Positions 11,687 through 22,994 of a stretch of DNA of 64,000 nt are shown piece by piece. The notes under the pieces are model-generated. The model did not search any database. It saw only the letters and a program-made list of their open reading frames with translations, and was not told the origin of the DNA. Each line of letters opens with the position of its first letter. Position 1 is the stretch's first letter. The DNA is from Taxawa tesnikishii (nom. ined.). Lineage: Eukaryota; Ascomycota; Dothideomycetes; Dothideales. The stretch lies in contig JAPDRO010000012.1 of NCBI GenBank assembly GCA_030247885.1, positions 62,001 through 126,000 of the forward strand, given 5' to 3'. The position numbers and the translations under genes are program-made.

Positions 11687-12513
11687 ATGTCTCTTCCGCG
11701 CGCAGTAAGCTTGACTGCGACCAATATGTTCCGGTTTGCCGCAGCAGCAGCACCACCTGCAGCCCGAAGATGCCCGCAATGCCTGCGACCGTTCTCCTCG
11801 CAACAGATCTTCCGCCAGCCATCACGGAGGAGTCTACAAACAGCAACGACGTATCGACCCCACAGCCTCCCGGCGGATATGCCGCCACCGCCACGGAATG
11901 CCGGTGTCCCAGACACATCAATAGCTGGCGGACGGAAAGTGGACGAAGTATCACAACAATCGAGTCGGGCACAGGACAGCACGCAAGCGCAGAGGTCCGT
12001 GAATCCGACCAGTGTCAGCATAACGGAAGGGGAGGCACAGAAACCCCAGCCAGTAAATCAACCATCCGCCGCGCAAGCGACTGCGCCGTCACAACCTGCA
12101 CCCGCAAAGCCAAGGAAGAGCAGGCTACGTCCAAGAAAGGCTGCGATGACATTGACACCAAAGGCTGTATTCCAATTACGAGAACTGTTGGACCAACCAG
12201 AACCAAAGCTCATCCGGGTGGGCGTTAAGAACAGAGGATGCTCGGGGTTGGCATATCATCTTGAATACGTGGACAAACCAGGAGCATTCGATGAAACGGT
12301 GGAGCAAGACGGAGTCAAGGTTCTTATAGACAGCAAGGCGCTGTTCAGTATAATTGGCAGTGAAATGGACTGGATAGAGGACAAGCTGAACGAAAGGTTC
12401 ATCTTCAGAAACCCCAATATCAGTAAGTACAGTCTTAAGCTGTGCGCAAGACAAACGCTAACATTTCAATAGCTGAGCAATGCGGCTGCGGAGAATCGTT
12501 CAGTATATCCTAA
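11687..12513 (+). CDS. ISA1: Mitochondrial iron-sulfur cluster assembly protein Isa1
   Basis: Exons 11687-12422 and 12473-12513 (intron 50 bp, gtaagt...aatag) give 258 residues. Isa1 is an A-type carrier that works with Isa2 and Iba57 in mitochondrial [4Fe-4S] cluster maturation. The C-terminal domain (about 152-258) carries the three ligand cysteines: Cys185 in NRGCSGLAY, and Cys249 and Cys251 in EQCGCGESF. The last two exist only after splicing, which confirms the small second exon. Residues 1-150 are a long Arg/Ser/Pro/Gln-rich region starting with a probable presequence; this N-terminal extension is typical of filamentous fungi. Start chosen at the first ATG. It is divergent from the mitochondrial ribosomal gene. 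Confidence 0.93.
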
Positions 12514-12690
12514 TCTAAGATACCACAATACTTCAAGCAGCAGCAGAGGATGCCAATCCTACATGCTATCTTTGTTTGGAATTTTAGCACGTGGGCCATT
12601 TCTCCGTTCTCTGGAATTGGCGTTAAAGGGCATTTGACACCGGCGTCCAACAAACTTGTATGAGATTCACCACGCTGCATAGAACTAGAC

Positions 12691-13168
12691 CTAGAATACA
12701 CCAGGCTCAAAGTCTACCACTCTGACGTTTTGGACGATGTCCTTCAAACTCGCCACAAACTCTAGGTGTGCTGGGTCCTTCTCCAGGTAGTACTGTCTGT
12801 CCTCTTCTGTCTCGAATTCGGAGACGAAGCCATGTGTGAAGCCACCCTGCAGAGCATGGGATGTCAGTATGATCATACGACAACGAGAGATGGTGGGGCG
12901 TAGCAACTACTTGGTTCCCCTCCGGGCTGTTGTCTCTTCCTCCTCCGTATGACTTGACGTATGGCTTGTTGCTTGTTGGGTGTACGCATTTGTCTTTTAG
13001 CGCGAGCATCCGCTTGCATGCCTGTGTTCTCGATCAGCCTCGTGTGACCTTGGGTTGTCAACTGAATGGGATAGAGGGCCGGCTGATCGTTATGTCACGT
13101 ACATCAGCGACCGCTTCATGGCCGATTGTCGGCTTGAACTCGAAAAGAACAATATGGACGATTGGCAT
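12691..13168 (-). CDS. Dabb (stress-responsive A/B barrel) domain protein
   Basis: Three exons on the minus strand: 13168-13103, 13021-12911, 12846-12691, giving 110 residues. The dimeric alpha/beta barrel (Dabb) domain fills the whole protein: MPIVHIVLFEFKP at the start, then GGFTHGFVSEFETEEDRQYYL, the classic Dabb strand-helix pair, and the C-terminal VRVVDFEPG strand. Both introns (81 and 64 bp) have GT-AG ends and are in phase 0. Fungal members range from stress-related proteins of unknown function to polyketide cyclases. With no biosynthetic neighbours, a metabolic cluster role is unlikely. The family is clear; the exact function is unknown. Confidence 0.9.
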
Positions 13169-13562
13169 GTTTGTGATTATTGGAGAGGTGGTTTGTAATT
13201 CGAAACCCGAGGGAATGTTCAATATAACCATTTATCCACCCTGCTCTATTCGCTCCTCTGTCTACGTACTATGACGTTTCCGAAGGCTTCCTGAACAGCC
13301 GAGACGTGTGAGCTATTCCTCGCAAACAACCACGACTACCGATGCTGCTGCTTGTATGTACTGGGCATTCCTCTCCCTCTATTAGCCTCTGGGCGTAGAA
13401 ACACGACGATATGTAGAGGAAACATTCTTATGCATTGCTTGCCACGCAACGCGCATCGTTTTACAGCTTGTCGCGTCTCTTGCTCCGCCAATCCCTCCGC
13501 ATCCTCCTCCGTCATTCATACAATCGAGCCTCTTAGGACGAGCAAAGTACTAGGCCTCAGAC
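13169..13562. promoter_or_regulatory. Divergent promoter region of the Dabb gene and DSC3
   Basis: 394 bp between the starts of two divergently transcribed genes. No open frame of note. It should hold both promoters; no named motif could be assigned. Confidence 0.4.
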
Positions 13563-14444
13563 ATGGCGGGCGCAGTCGACCTGGTCATACGTTTCACCAC
13601 TTCGATACCGGACCTCGTTTTGCACATCGCCTCTCCACAATCAATCAGTGGGCTCTCTTTAAAGCGACAGATTCGACAAGAGCTGCCTTCATCTGTAGCA
13701 GACAACCGCCTTCGTCTCATCTCTTCCGGCAAGGTGCTCGCTGACACTACAGCGTTGTCAAAGTCCATCAACATCCCAGCACCGCCTCCTCGTCTCAATA
13801 CAGATGCGACCAGCTCTAGGGACAAAGGCAAGAGCAAAGCTCCGTTACGGGCATCTCCGCCTCCTGCCAGCGTATCACGCGTCTACATTCACTGTGTCAT
13901 CGGCGATGCCCTCACACCTGAAGAGCTTGCCTCTGAGGCCGCAGCAGCAGCCGTCGCAGATGAGGCCTTGGTGACAAAGGCCCAGCCCGCGCAGCCAGAT
14001 GTCGCGCAGACAGAGGCTGCAATCAACACGACCACCTCATCTTCTGCGCCACGAGGCTTTGACCGCTTGCTCTCTGCAGGATTCAATGCTGCCGAGGTGG
14101 CTACTCTACGGACCCAGTTTCTCGCCATTCAAGCACATACCCACACGCCCGAGAACATGCCCACTGGGGACGAATTACGCGCACTGGAAGATAGGTGGCT
14201 AGACAGCGATGCGGGAGGGAACACAGCCAACGCCGGTGGAGGAGCTGACATTGGTGGCGCGGGCAGCGAAGATGGCGGGCTCGAAGACATGCTTTGGGGC
14301 AACATCATGGGCTTCTTCTGGCCCATCGCAGCGCTCTTCTGGCTGATGAGGGAGGAGGGAGTGTGGACGAGACGCCGGCAGATTGCGGTGCTCAGTGGCA
14401 TGCTAGTCAACCTTACTTTCGGCTTCCTGAGACTGACCAACTGA
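13563..14444 (+). CDS. DSC3: DSC E3 ligase complex subunit 3
   Basis: Single exon, 293 residues. Dsc3 is a subunit of the Golgi/endosome Dsc ubiquitin-ligase complex, which in fungi activates SREBP and degrades orphan membrane proteins. Residues 1-75 form a ubiquitin-like fold (VDLVIRFTTSIPDLVLHI, SLKRQIRQEL, RLRLISSGKVL). The C-terminal DUF2407-type region is GFDRLLSAGFNAAEVATLRTQF near 165-190, followed by an acidic/Gly-rich spacer. Two hydrophobic segments at about 246-263 and 275-291 fit the expected C-terminal membrane anchor. The length is normal for the family and there are no introns. Start at MAGAVDLVIRF is the only sensible ATG. Confidence 0.92.
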   Translation: MAGAVDLVIRFTTSIPDLVLHIASPQSISGLSLKRQIRQELPSSVADNRLRLISSGKVLADTTALSKSINIPAPPPRLNTDATSSRDKGKSKAPLRASPPPASVSRVYIHCVIGDALTPEELASEAAAAAVADEALVTKAQPAQPDVAQTEAAINTTTSSSAPRGFDRLLSAGFNAAEVATLRTQFLAIQAHTHTPENMPTGDELRALEDRWLDSDAGGNTANAGGGADIGGAGSEDGGLEDMLWGNIMGFFWPIAALFWLMREEGVWTRRRQIAVLSGMLVNLTFGFLRLTN

Positions 14445-15462
14445 ACTGGTCGTCGGCTGTTGAAATGGCGGTTGGCCGTCACAGCTCAGGAGCACTACGT
14501 GCAGGTCTATGAAAGCACAATCGGGCACCTCACTGTTTGCTTGGGCGCAAAAGGTGGAACAATTACGAGACAGGCCTGCATTGTTCGCCCTGCCTGTCTA
14601 TGAGACAGCACGTGCGCTTCCCGTCTCTGCAGGTGTCCGAAGCTCCAGGAGAACAGGCTCCGTTCAAGGTATCTGCAGGCGCGGTTCGTCAACATTCGAA
14701 AGGGCATTATTTTGGGGAGATCATCCGAGGCTCTGCGCGACTGGGCGGAAGTCATACTACCGTACCCATACATTATCGGTACCTTGGAGAAACACGGTGC
14801 AGGTTGGGGTTGCATACGCAACTGATATGAGGTGATTTGGGACGGAGGTTCGATGTGAGGTCTTAGGGTCCGATGCTCCGTGCTCCCGGTATCGGACAAC
14901 GCGGAGAAAGAGTGTTTCCAGAACAAGCCTCGCGGGACAAGCGCTAGACGGGAGCCTTCCATTGGCCGCAGTTGAGCACGACTGTCTGGCTAACACTAAA
15001 TGCATCTGGCAACAATTTCTTTCACTTTCCACTACGTTTGCGTAGTACACTTCCCAGCTCAAGGATCCTCGGTTGGTCACACTGCATGGCAACTGCCGGC
15101 CCTTGTTCACCCTATTGGGGCGGTCTGAGCAGCAGATGGCGTGAAGGAAAAAACAGCCACGCAATGTGAGACGCCGATCATTCGACCGCAAGGGTATACC
15201 TTATCAACCAGTGGATTGCCCATGCACACCATCCTTGGGTGCTGCAGAAAATTGTTACATAAAGCCCTCCTGGCCCGCTTCGAAGCCTTATCTCATATCC
15301 TATCTTGCGCAAAGCGTCCCCTGCTTGTCTTTCCACCCCTTTCGTTTAGACAGCCCGTGCGGCGCATCTACTCAGCTCGATTCGTACAGATCAAGTACAT
15401 ACATACCAAGCGGATTGGGAAGGGTCTGTCCAAGAAAAAGCAGGAAACTCCTAGACACGAGG
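14445..15462. other. Intergenic region upstream of permease, no gene seen
   Basis: About 1 kb. The translated short frames look random. The last ~100 bases contain the pyrimidine-rich leader typical of fungal promoters (cccctttcgtttag near 15340). Confidence 0.5.
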
Positions 15463-17628
15463 ATGACTTCGACAGCCGCGACGCCGATCGACCAGCTGCA
15501 GCAAGATGCTCGCCAACGGAAATTTTCTTCAGTGGAGATGGGTGATGGACATGGGAATACTGTCGTTGTGGACATCAATGATCTGAATGAGCAAGATGGT
15601 GTGCTCGCGCAATTTGGTTACAAGCCGGTATCGCCCACTGTGTTTTCTCTCCTCCCCATGTCTCTTCCATTAGCAGAAGCTCTCTGCGTAGCTTAGACGC
15701 GTAAAACCTCCCCGAATGCGACAACAGCCTGCCGAGTCGGGCAAGTCAGTTCGTGAAAACCGGATGCGACGGTGACGCGAATAAATCCGACCCTTTGCGA
15801 CTGCGAAAAGCTCCTAGCATGCGCCTTGTTCAATTCCAAGATGTTGCCGAAGAACCAAAGCAACAACTGAACGGAATCGAAAGCGACTTACCAACCCGGG
15901 CAACGAGATCCATGAGCGACTACTCCCATTGTGGGAACACCGACCAGCCAAGGAAAGGCAAAGCAGCGAGCCATATGCGACCAGTTCCAGAGCGCCCGTT
16001 TGAGTGAAAGCTGACAGTTCTGTCGAGGTTATGAAACGCGAGTTTGGCTTCTTCGCTACTCTCTCGTTCGCAACAAGTATTAGTGCTTGCTTCGCTACCA
16101 TTTGCACGACTTTTTCGTATCCGTTGTACGCAGGAGGCGCGGCATCAGGTACATGCGCACCCACGTCCGAATCTCGATTCTTACTAACATCATGCCAGCT
16201 GTCTGGTGCTGGTTGATCTCCGGCGTGGGTTGCATGTGTATCGCAGCGTCTGTCGCCGAGATTGTTTCCGCTTATCCCACATGCGGTGGTCTTTACTTTA
16301 GTGTCTCCCGACTTGCTCCTCCGAGGTGGATACCTGCCATTTCGTGGATCGACGGATGGCTGAACTTGCTCGGCCAAGTCGCTGGTGTCGCCTCTGTTGA
16401 GTTCGGAGCCGCTCAAATCCTTCTCGCTGCCGTTTCCATCGGATCCGATTTCTCATACACCCCGAACAACAGTCATGCGGTCGGGATCCAGGCTGCACTC
16501 ACTCTCTTCCATGGAGCACTCAACTCTCTCAATACAGAGTGGCTCGCCAAGATTACGACGAGCTATGTCGTGTTCCATGGCTTGACCATCATCACTTGCG
16601 CCATCGCGCTTTTGGCGATGTGCCCCGACCGCCACGATGCGACCTATGTGTTCACCAATGTCGATGCCGAATCTGGATGGACTCCCGTTGGCTTTTCGTT
16701 CCTGTTCGGTTTTCTGTCGGTGTCCTGGACAATGACCGATTACGATGCCACTTCCCACATCGCTGAAGAGATAGACAAGCCAGAGATCAAAGCCCCTTGG
16801 GCCATCTTCATTGCCATGGCTCTCACCTATGTTGTCGGATGGCTGTTCACCATCGTCTTGACATTCACCATGGGTGAGCCGTCAGACATCCTGTCCAGTT
16901 CGCTGGGCCAGCCAGTTATCCAGCTCTTCTACAACAACCTTGGCAAGGCCGGCTCAATCGTCTTCGCCGTCTGCGCCTTTCTCATCCTGAACACTTGCGC
17001 CATGACCGCCGTCCAGGCGACGGCGCGTACAGTGTTCGCATTCTCAAGAGACCGTCTGTTGCCCGGATCCAAACTTTGGAAGAAGATCAACAAGCGGACT
17101 GACACTCCCATCTGGGCCGTTTGGTTCTCCGTCTTCTGGTGCGCGGCGATCAACCTGATTGGTTTGGGATCGTACATCACCATTGCCGCCATCTTCAACG
17201 TCTGCGCCATTGCCCTGGACTGGAGTTATTGCATTCCCATCATGTGAGTGTCGACCCCGACCCCTTCCCCCGTCATCAATCGCAACACTGACCGCATCAG
17301 CTGCAAAATGTTCTGCGGGAGATTCCAGCCAGGTCCATGGCATATGGGCAAGTTCGGCTTCTGGGTCAACCTGTGGGCCGTCCTCTGGACCGCGTTCGTC
17401 AGCATCATCTTCGTGTTCCCGACCTTCTACCCGGTCTTGGCAGACGAGATGAACTACGCCGTCGTCATTCTCGCGGCTATCTTCTTGGCTGCTGGCGCGT
17501 ACTGGGTCATCAGCGGTCGCAAGTTCTACGTCGGTCCCATCTCCGAGACGCAGATATTGGAGGGAGTCGACACGCGGAAAGAAAAGGACGCTATGGAAGA
17601 GCAGAGCCCTGAGATCTCCAGCACATGA
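15463..17628 (+). CDS. APC-family amino-acid/GABA/choline permease
   Basis: Exons 15463-15627, 16028-16148, 16199-17243 and 17301-17628 give 552 residues. This is a plasma-membrane transporter of the amino acid-polyamine-organocation superfamily, in the fungal GABA/choline/carnitine group (Uga4/Hnm1-like). Features are DLNEQDGVLAQFGYKP at the N-terminus (residues ~40-55), which joins to VMKREFGFFATLSFATSIS, then about 12 hydrophobic segments. Others are SAYPTCGGLYFSVSRLAPP, the DYDATSHIAEEI signature before helix 7, and RTVFAFSRDRLLPGS. The first intron is 400 bp, unusually long here; its acceptor (tgtcgag at 16021-16027) is weak, but the junction is convincing. Substrate within the group cannot be decided. 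It stands alone between DSC3 and an RNase III gene. Confidence 0.9.
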
Positions 17629-18497
17629 TGGCCTTGTATGCATATATGTAGTTGTTGGAAGAGCAGACCCGGAAGTTGTTGTCACAAGCTGGGAACACCC
17701 CATCCTCTGGTTGATAGCGCATTGAGCGGGAAACCCCGTCGCGAAGCACGTTTGGACCACTGATGTATGTGTTCCTGTTGTGTATGAACTTGATTCAAGA
17801 CGTCGACCATGGGGATAATAGCGAAGGGAACCGACGTTCGCCACAGCCATCCGAAACAACCGATTGCATTGTTACCACAAGGCAGCAGCATCACTCTGGA
17901 AGGATTAAGAGACCAAAATGTACGATTTCTTGAGCCTTTCAAGGTGCTCCTAGGAGGCTAAGGCCAGAATGACACACTCTATAAGTCCAGATATGTTCCA
18001 CGTACAAGGATGCAGGGGAGTGCCGTTACCTTGTGATAGCGTACAACCAGTCGGATTCATTGACTATCGAGAACACCAAGGCGAATCATTCAGCTCACGA
18101 AGCCATGCATAGTTGGAACTACTAACAGCCAATCTTGATACAGCCAGCCACTGCTGCTTGCACATTTGTGTTCCCTCCAACTGCCACTATACCGCTCACA
18201 CAATTGTGCCCTTCCCCATGTTCTCAGTGCAACTGTGATCCTTCCTCCACCCCTAACAATTTTGTACATGCAACCGGATAGTTGCCTCATAACCCACGCT
18301 TTTCTGGATCTTTGTATACCAGATTGGTGGTATATCCGTGCTCCTCGTTGCAACTTTTGTCGCTTCCATCACTCCTGCAATCTCATGCAAGCAATCAACG
18401 CTTGCCTCATCAAAATGCTTCTACAAAAGCCTTCCCATATCATAACCTCAGCATTCTCGTAGCTCCTCAGTGTGACTTTCCTCGGTGTTCCTCTTCG
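17629..18497. other. Convergent intergenic region, no gene seen
   Basis: 869 bp between the 3' ends of the permease and RNase III genes. No credible open frame. It likely contains both 3' untranslated regions. Confidence 0.55.
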
Positions 18498-19808
18498 CTA
18501 AGTCTCCGTGCTTGCCTCGGCCGCCTGTTTGGCCGCTTCTTCCTCCATCTGCTTCTTCTTCTCCGCCCTAATCTCCTGAATCTTCTGGGCCAACTCCGCC
18601 ACGAGCGGGTCCTTCGTAGCCGCCATAGCGGCCTTGTTTCCAGCCACGACTCTGTTCGGTCCCTCGCCTTTGCCCAATAGCCTGTCCTTGTACTCGAATC
18701 CGGTAAAGTAGAGCGCGACGAAGAACTTCTGCGAGTGCTTCGACTGCTCCATCGGCCTGTCGTTCCTGTAGTCCAGCTTCGTGTCCCTGGTGAGTATTTT
18801 CTGCTGCAGCTCCTGCTTCGCGTTGCCGTTGTACACCTCCTCGGCGGCTTCCTTGCCGAACTCGGACAGCAGGATGGGCGCCCAGAGTTCCGTGAGCCAT
18901 TTCTCGGTCCGTTGGAAGCCGTTCTGCGGATCGGAGAGGATGATGGCGGCGACGTAGGCTTCGAACACGTCGGCGAAGATCTTCCAGCCTTTGCCTTCGC
19001 CTTTGGAACCCTTGCCCTTGGCTTGATCTATATGACGAAGCTCTTGCTCCGAGATCTGGAGGCGGTCGCGGAATCCGTAGGCTTCGGCGAACTCGCCCAG
19101 CGTCGTGTTCTTGACGAGCTTCTCCCGAACCTGGGCCTGCCTACCTGCCGAGAAATGGGGATAGCGCGAGAAGATGAGACGGGTTGCGATGATTTCGATG
19201 TAAGCGTCCCCAAGGAACTCAAGTTTCTCGTAGTCCAGGGTGTCGCTGGTGGCGTACTGGCGGTCGTACTGCACCTTTGACTTGTGCGTGAAGGGCGCTT
19301 TGGCGTAGGGACTCTCCGGATCGACGTCGGGTAAAGGCGGTAGAGGATACTTCTCGAGAGGGACTCCGGAGCTGAAGGGTGTAACGTCTGTATGAGAGAA
19401 AGTACTGGGCAGCGAAGCATCCAGTAAGTCGGTAGCGGAGCGTTTGTCGCGAGCAGACACCTCCTCCAATAAATTCGTCGCCCATTGAACACCGTCCTTA
19501 GAGAGACGCTCTTTCGTGACAGACGTCGATGAGGTGACGGCTTTCAGAGCCAACTCGAGAGCAGCCCATGGATCAGTCTTCATTGCCATCTGGGCCCACT
19601 CTTGCTGTGCTTGCTTTTGGTTGTTTGTGCTGAACTGGTTGTCGCTCGACCGATTGTTACGTTGGTGGTTCTGAGCACCTTGCCATGACTGGTGCTGTCT
19701 GCCGTTCTGGTAGGGGCGGCTGTTCGAGGAATAGTTTCTGTTGTCTTCGAACCTCTGTCTCTTCGGCGAAGAGGAGCGGTATCCATCGTTTGGACGCTTC
19801 GAAGCCAT
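18498..19808 (-). CDS. Ribonuclease III, Rnt1/Pac1-like
   Basis: Single exon, 436 residues. The enzyme cleaves double-stranded RNA hairpins in pre-rRNA, snRNA and snoRNA precursors in the nucleus. The RNase III signature KLEFLGDAYIEII spans about residues 195-206, with Asp201, and the second acidic patch is WKIFADVFEAYVAA with Asp280 and Glu283, so the four-metal-ligand set looks complete. A C-terminal double-stranded RNA-binding domain follows: KQELQQKI near 331, KKFFVALYF-type strand, then GNKAAMAATKDPL near 400. The N-terminal ~65 residues are Arg/Asn/Gln/Ser-rich, probably disordered. One nuclease domain plus one dsRBD is the Rnt1/Pac1 plan and excludes Dicer. Fungal mL44-type proteins are an alternative, but the intact catalytic residues argue against it. 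Confidence 0.88.
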   Translation of the reverse strand: MASKRPNDGYRSSSPKRQRFEDNRNYSSNSRPYQNGRQHQSWQGAQNHQRNNRSSDNQFSTNNQKQAQQEWAQMAMKTDPWAALELALKAVTSSTSVTKERLSKDGVQWATNLLEEVSARDKRSATDLLDASLPSTFSHTDVTPFSSGVPLEKYPLPPLPDVDPESPYAKAPFTHKSKVQYDRQYATSDTLDYEKLEFLGDAYIEIIATRLIFSRYPHFSAGRQAQVREKLVKNTTLGEFAEAYGFRDRLQISEQELRHIDQAKGKGSKGEGKGWKIFADVFEAYVAAIILSDPQNGFQRTEKWLTELWAPILLSEFGKEAAEEVYNGNAKQELQQKILTRDTKLDYRNDRPMEQSKHSQKFFVALYFTGFEYKDRLLGKGEGPNRVVAGNKAAMAATKDPLVAELAQKIQEIRAEKKKQMEEEAAKQAAEASTET

Positions 19809-20351
19809 TGTGATGCGTCGTCAAGTTCCCTCCCAGAGCGTGTCTCTCTTCAAAAATTATCCAGGGGCCCTTCACCTAACCACTTCTTCTTCCTTCACTT
19901 TCACGTTCGCCGAGTAGATTTTCTCGAGTTCAGCGGTGGGGCAGAACAAGAGCAGTAATGCAGCGTTTGTGTACGAGCGACCAAAGGGTACGCAGCCCTT
20001 AATCACTGTAATTCAGTAACGTACCTTAGGGAAATGTCGATATATGTTGGAGCTGTGAAGGCATGATACGCCGTAAGGATGGCTGAGGTCGACTGTCCTT
20101 GAAGCGCAAAGGTCGTGAGAAAGTTGCTTTGTCTTGGGTTAGCCGCAACTGGAACTCTCGGTCGCTGAAGCTGTGGTCACTCACCTGGAGAGAGAAAGAG
20201 AGGAAGAACTTCATACAGAAAAGTGAAGCTCAAGCTGCAGCACGCCAAGACTGTTTCGGTTCGGCCCGCACCTGCATGCAGCTCGTGACGCTGATCCTTC
20301 GTTCCGGGAATTGGGTGATCTCTCCGAAACATTTATTTCTCGCAGTCAAAG
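19809..20351. promoter_or_regulatory. Divergent promoter region, RNase III and IMO32
   Basis: 543 bp between two divergent starts. Short open frames only. No motif assignable by eye. Confidence 0.4.
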
Positions 20352-21412
20352 ATGGTTGCGACAAGACCGCTGGTGCGGTTACGGCATCCATGTCAGCCAC
20401 AATGCCTTCGCAACTTCTCAAGCACGCCTACCGTGCATAAGCTGAAACTTGCGTACGATCTCTACGAGCCGCCGCAAGGCTCAGAGGCCAAGAATGCTCC
20501 CATCGTCTTCATCCACGGCCTCTTCGGCTCTAAGAAGAACAACCGGAGCATGAGTAAGTTCGTCCTGTCCTCTCTCACTACCACATATGGCCCTTACTGA
20601 TAGCACGTCAGAGTCTTTGCCAAAGAGCTAAAGCGACCCGTCTACGCTATCGTACGTCTTTCTCGACCAACCCTTCTCGGTCGTGCCAAATCGCTAAGAC
20701 ACAACAGGATCTGCGCAACCATGGCGACTCACCCCATGATCCTCGCCATGACTACACCGCCCTCGCCGAAGACGTCGAAGACTTCATCACAGAACACTCC
20801 ATCGAACCGCCCGCACTGATTGGCCACTCCATGGGCGCCAAAGCCGCCATGACCGTCGCCTTGCGCAACCGAATCCCCATCTCCGCCCTGATCCCCGTCG
20901 ACAACGCGCCCGTTGACGCCGCCTTGAAATCCGATTTCGCAAAATATGTCCAAGGGATGCGCAAGATCGAGGAAGCAAACGTGCAGAAGCAATCCGAGGC
21001 CGACGAGATCCTGGCAGAGTACGAGCCCGCGCTGCCGATTCGACAGTTCTTGCTCACAAATCTGCTGAGAGGGAAGGACGGTATTCAGAGGTTTAGGGTG
21101 CCGGTCAAGATTCTGGCGAGCTCGTTGGATAAGATGGCGGATTTTCCATTCAAGGACCCGGACGAGGCGAGGTGGAATGGTCCGACGCTCTTTGTTAGGG
21201 GTACGAAGAGCCACTATGTCTCGGATGAAACCTTGCCGATTGTTGGGAGGTTCTTTCCGAATTTCAAGGTCGAGGATGTGGATAGTGGGCATTGGGTGAT
21301 TAGTGAGAAGCCAGAAGATTTCCGGAAAGGTGTGTCAAATCATAGCTTGTGTTTGAGAGAACATTACTGACGGTGTGAAGCTGTGGTGGATTTTCTGCAA
21401 GATCCTGAGTAA
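20352..21412 (+). CDS. IMO32: Mitochondrial alpha/beta hydrolase Imo32/ABHD11-like
   Basis: Exons 20352-20553, 20614-20651, 20708-21329 and 21381-21412 give 297 residues. The protein matches the Imo32/ABHD11 group of alpha/beta hydrolases. The N-terminus (MVATRPLVRLRH...LRNFSSTP) is a good mitochondrial presequence. Catalytic features in order: oxyanion motif FIHGLFGSKKNNRSM near residues 51-67, DLRNHGDSPH after the second intron, nucleophile GHSMGAK, and DSGHWV with the catalytic histidine. The last exon encodes only AVVDFLQDPE. The tiny 38 bp second exon uses the acceptor ending at 20613 (tcagag); the AG two bases upstream would give a stop. Yeast Imo32 is a matrix hydrolase processed by Oct1; its natural substrate is not settled. 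Confidence 0.9.
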
Positions 21413-21762
21413 GTGGCGATGGATAATCCGAATGTGCGTAAGGGATTTAAACTGGGGTGTACTTGACAATGGTTGTACGATGTGCGGTATAGTAGATCGT
21501 AATCTAGGAGAAGAGATACGCGAACATGGGAAAGGGAAAAGAGAACGCACATGTAGTGCCCAGAGAGCAGTGGTTACCTCTGTTATCAATACACCTGAAC
21601 CGAACAAAGGAAGATCGTCTGAACGTTTAAACGGAATTTCTTTTCTGCCATAAAGAGGTAGCTAACACGATGCCTCGACGCATTCCATCGCTAAACGCCA
21701 TGTCTCGCATACGCGTCAAAGCAAATCCATGTTCCCAACTTTGCCTCATGAAACAACCCCGT
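21413..21762. other. Convergent intergenic region, no gene seen
   Basis: 350 bp between IMO32 and the 3' end of the eS1 gene. Nothing recognisable; presumably 3' untranslated sequence of both. Confidence 0.5.
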
Positions 21763-22678
21763 TTACACGCTCTCCAAAACCTGCTCCTTGAACTCACGCT
21801 CCACCTTCTGGCCAGACTCGTTGGTGTCGGACTCGCCGTGGAGGTTGAGGAGGGCACCAAGGTCGAACTTGGGCTGCTTGAGGACCTTGACCTTGCGGAC
21901 ATGGACCTGTAGGATATCGTGTCAGCATCACGCCCCGTGCCTATCATAGAGATGCCATGCGCTGTATTTACATACGTTCTGGAGAGGGTAGATTCCCTGG
22001 GTAGCCTTCTCGATCTCACGACCAATGACCTCAGGAATGAGCTTGGCGGTGAGCTGGCTCAGGGTGCAGGAGCTGGCCTCACGGGAGATGATCTCGGTCA
22101 TCTTCTTCCTGATTTGCCTGATCTGCGAGCTGCGAGCATATGTGGTCTTCTTAATCTGGTTCGGGCGTCTCTTGGTGAAGGCGATAGCAAAAAGCCGAAG
22201 GAGATAATCATCGGTCGTCTTCACAGTGACATTGGCTTCGATCAGCGACTGCCACTTGCGCACGAGGGATCGCAATTTGTCGGTTGTGAAATCAAGACCG
22301 TGGAAGTTGGTCAAACAGTTCTTGCCCTGAACCTCGTCCACACGAAGCTTAACCTTGCGGAAAGCATGGTCTTCATCATTCTGCAGGTCAGCCAGCGAGA
22401 CCTCGAAAATTCGACCCTTCAGGGAGTCATTGGCGTTCTTGAGACCACTGGTGCGGTTGACCAGAGTCTTCCCGACATCGCGGACGGCGAAGGTGCTAGG
22501 AGCCTTGAGCGAGTACCAGTCCTTGAATGATACGTGAGTTTTTCGTTCCTCCAATGTGCGCTGCCATGCCGCGTGCGCAGATGCTGTATTGTAACCGTAC
22601 CTTTCTCTGGAAAGGGTCGGTGCGCTTCTTCAAGCCCTTCTTGCCCTTGGACAATCTCTTGTTCTTTCCTACCGCCAT
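21763..22678 (-). CDS. RPS1: 40S ribosomal protein eS1 (S3a)
   Basis: Three exons on the minus strand: 22678-22601, 22521-21976, 21906-21763, giving 255 residues, the same length as yeast Rps1. eS1 sits near the mRNA exit site of the small subunit. The N-terminus [19 protein letters not shown] is the universal basic start. Splicing joins DPFQRK to [11 protein letters not shown], followed by [22 protein letters not shown]. The last exon encodes [19 protein letters not shown] and ends in ...EQVLESV. Introns of 79 and 69 bp have standard ends, with one close to the start as is common for fungal ribosomal protein genes. Confidence 0.97.
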
Positions 22679-22994
22679 GTTTGCGATGTGTGACTGGAAA
22701 GAATAGGAGGTGAGGTCGTTGGTCGGTTGTCGAGGGAGTTGTCTTTTCGTTCGGTTCAGCGAAATCCACACAGGACTCAAGGCTTTCAAAATCTAGTGGT
22801 GAATGCCGGAGTTTAGCCTTCCGTGTGCGCGCCAAGCCTGCAAGGACGCCAGCCCTTGCAACTCCACTCTTCACTTCAATCCAACACCACCAAGAGAACG
22901 ATGCACACTCGGGATATACTCATAACAACATCGACTGTTTGTTACCGATTCTTGTCCAAAAGGCTCCACCGTAGGAACTAACGTAGTTTGCAAC
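22679..22994. other. Upstream region of RPS1, no gene seen
   Basis: Short upstream region of the eS1 gene on the minus strand. It contains T-rich/CT-rich stretches when read towards RPS1, but no defined element. It merges into repeat copy G. Confidence 0.4.
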
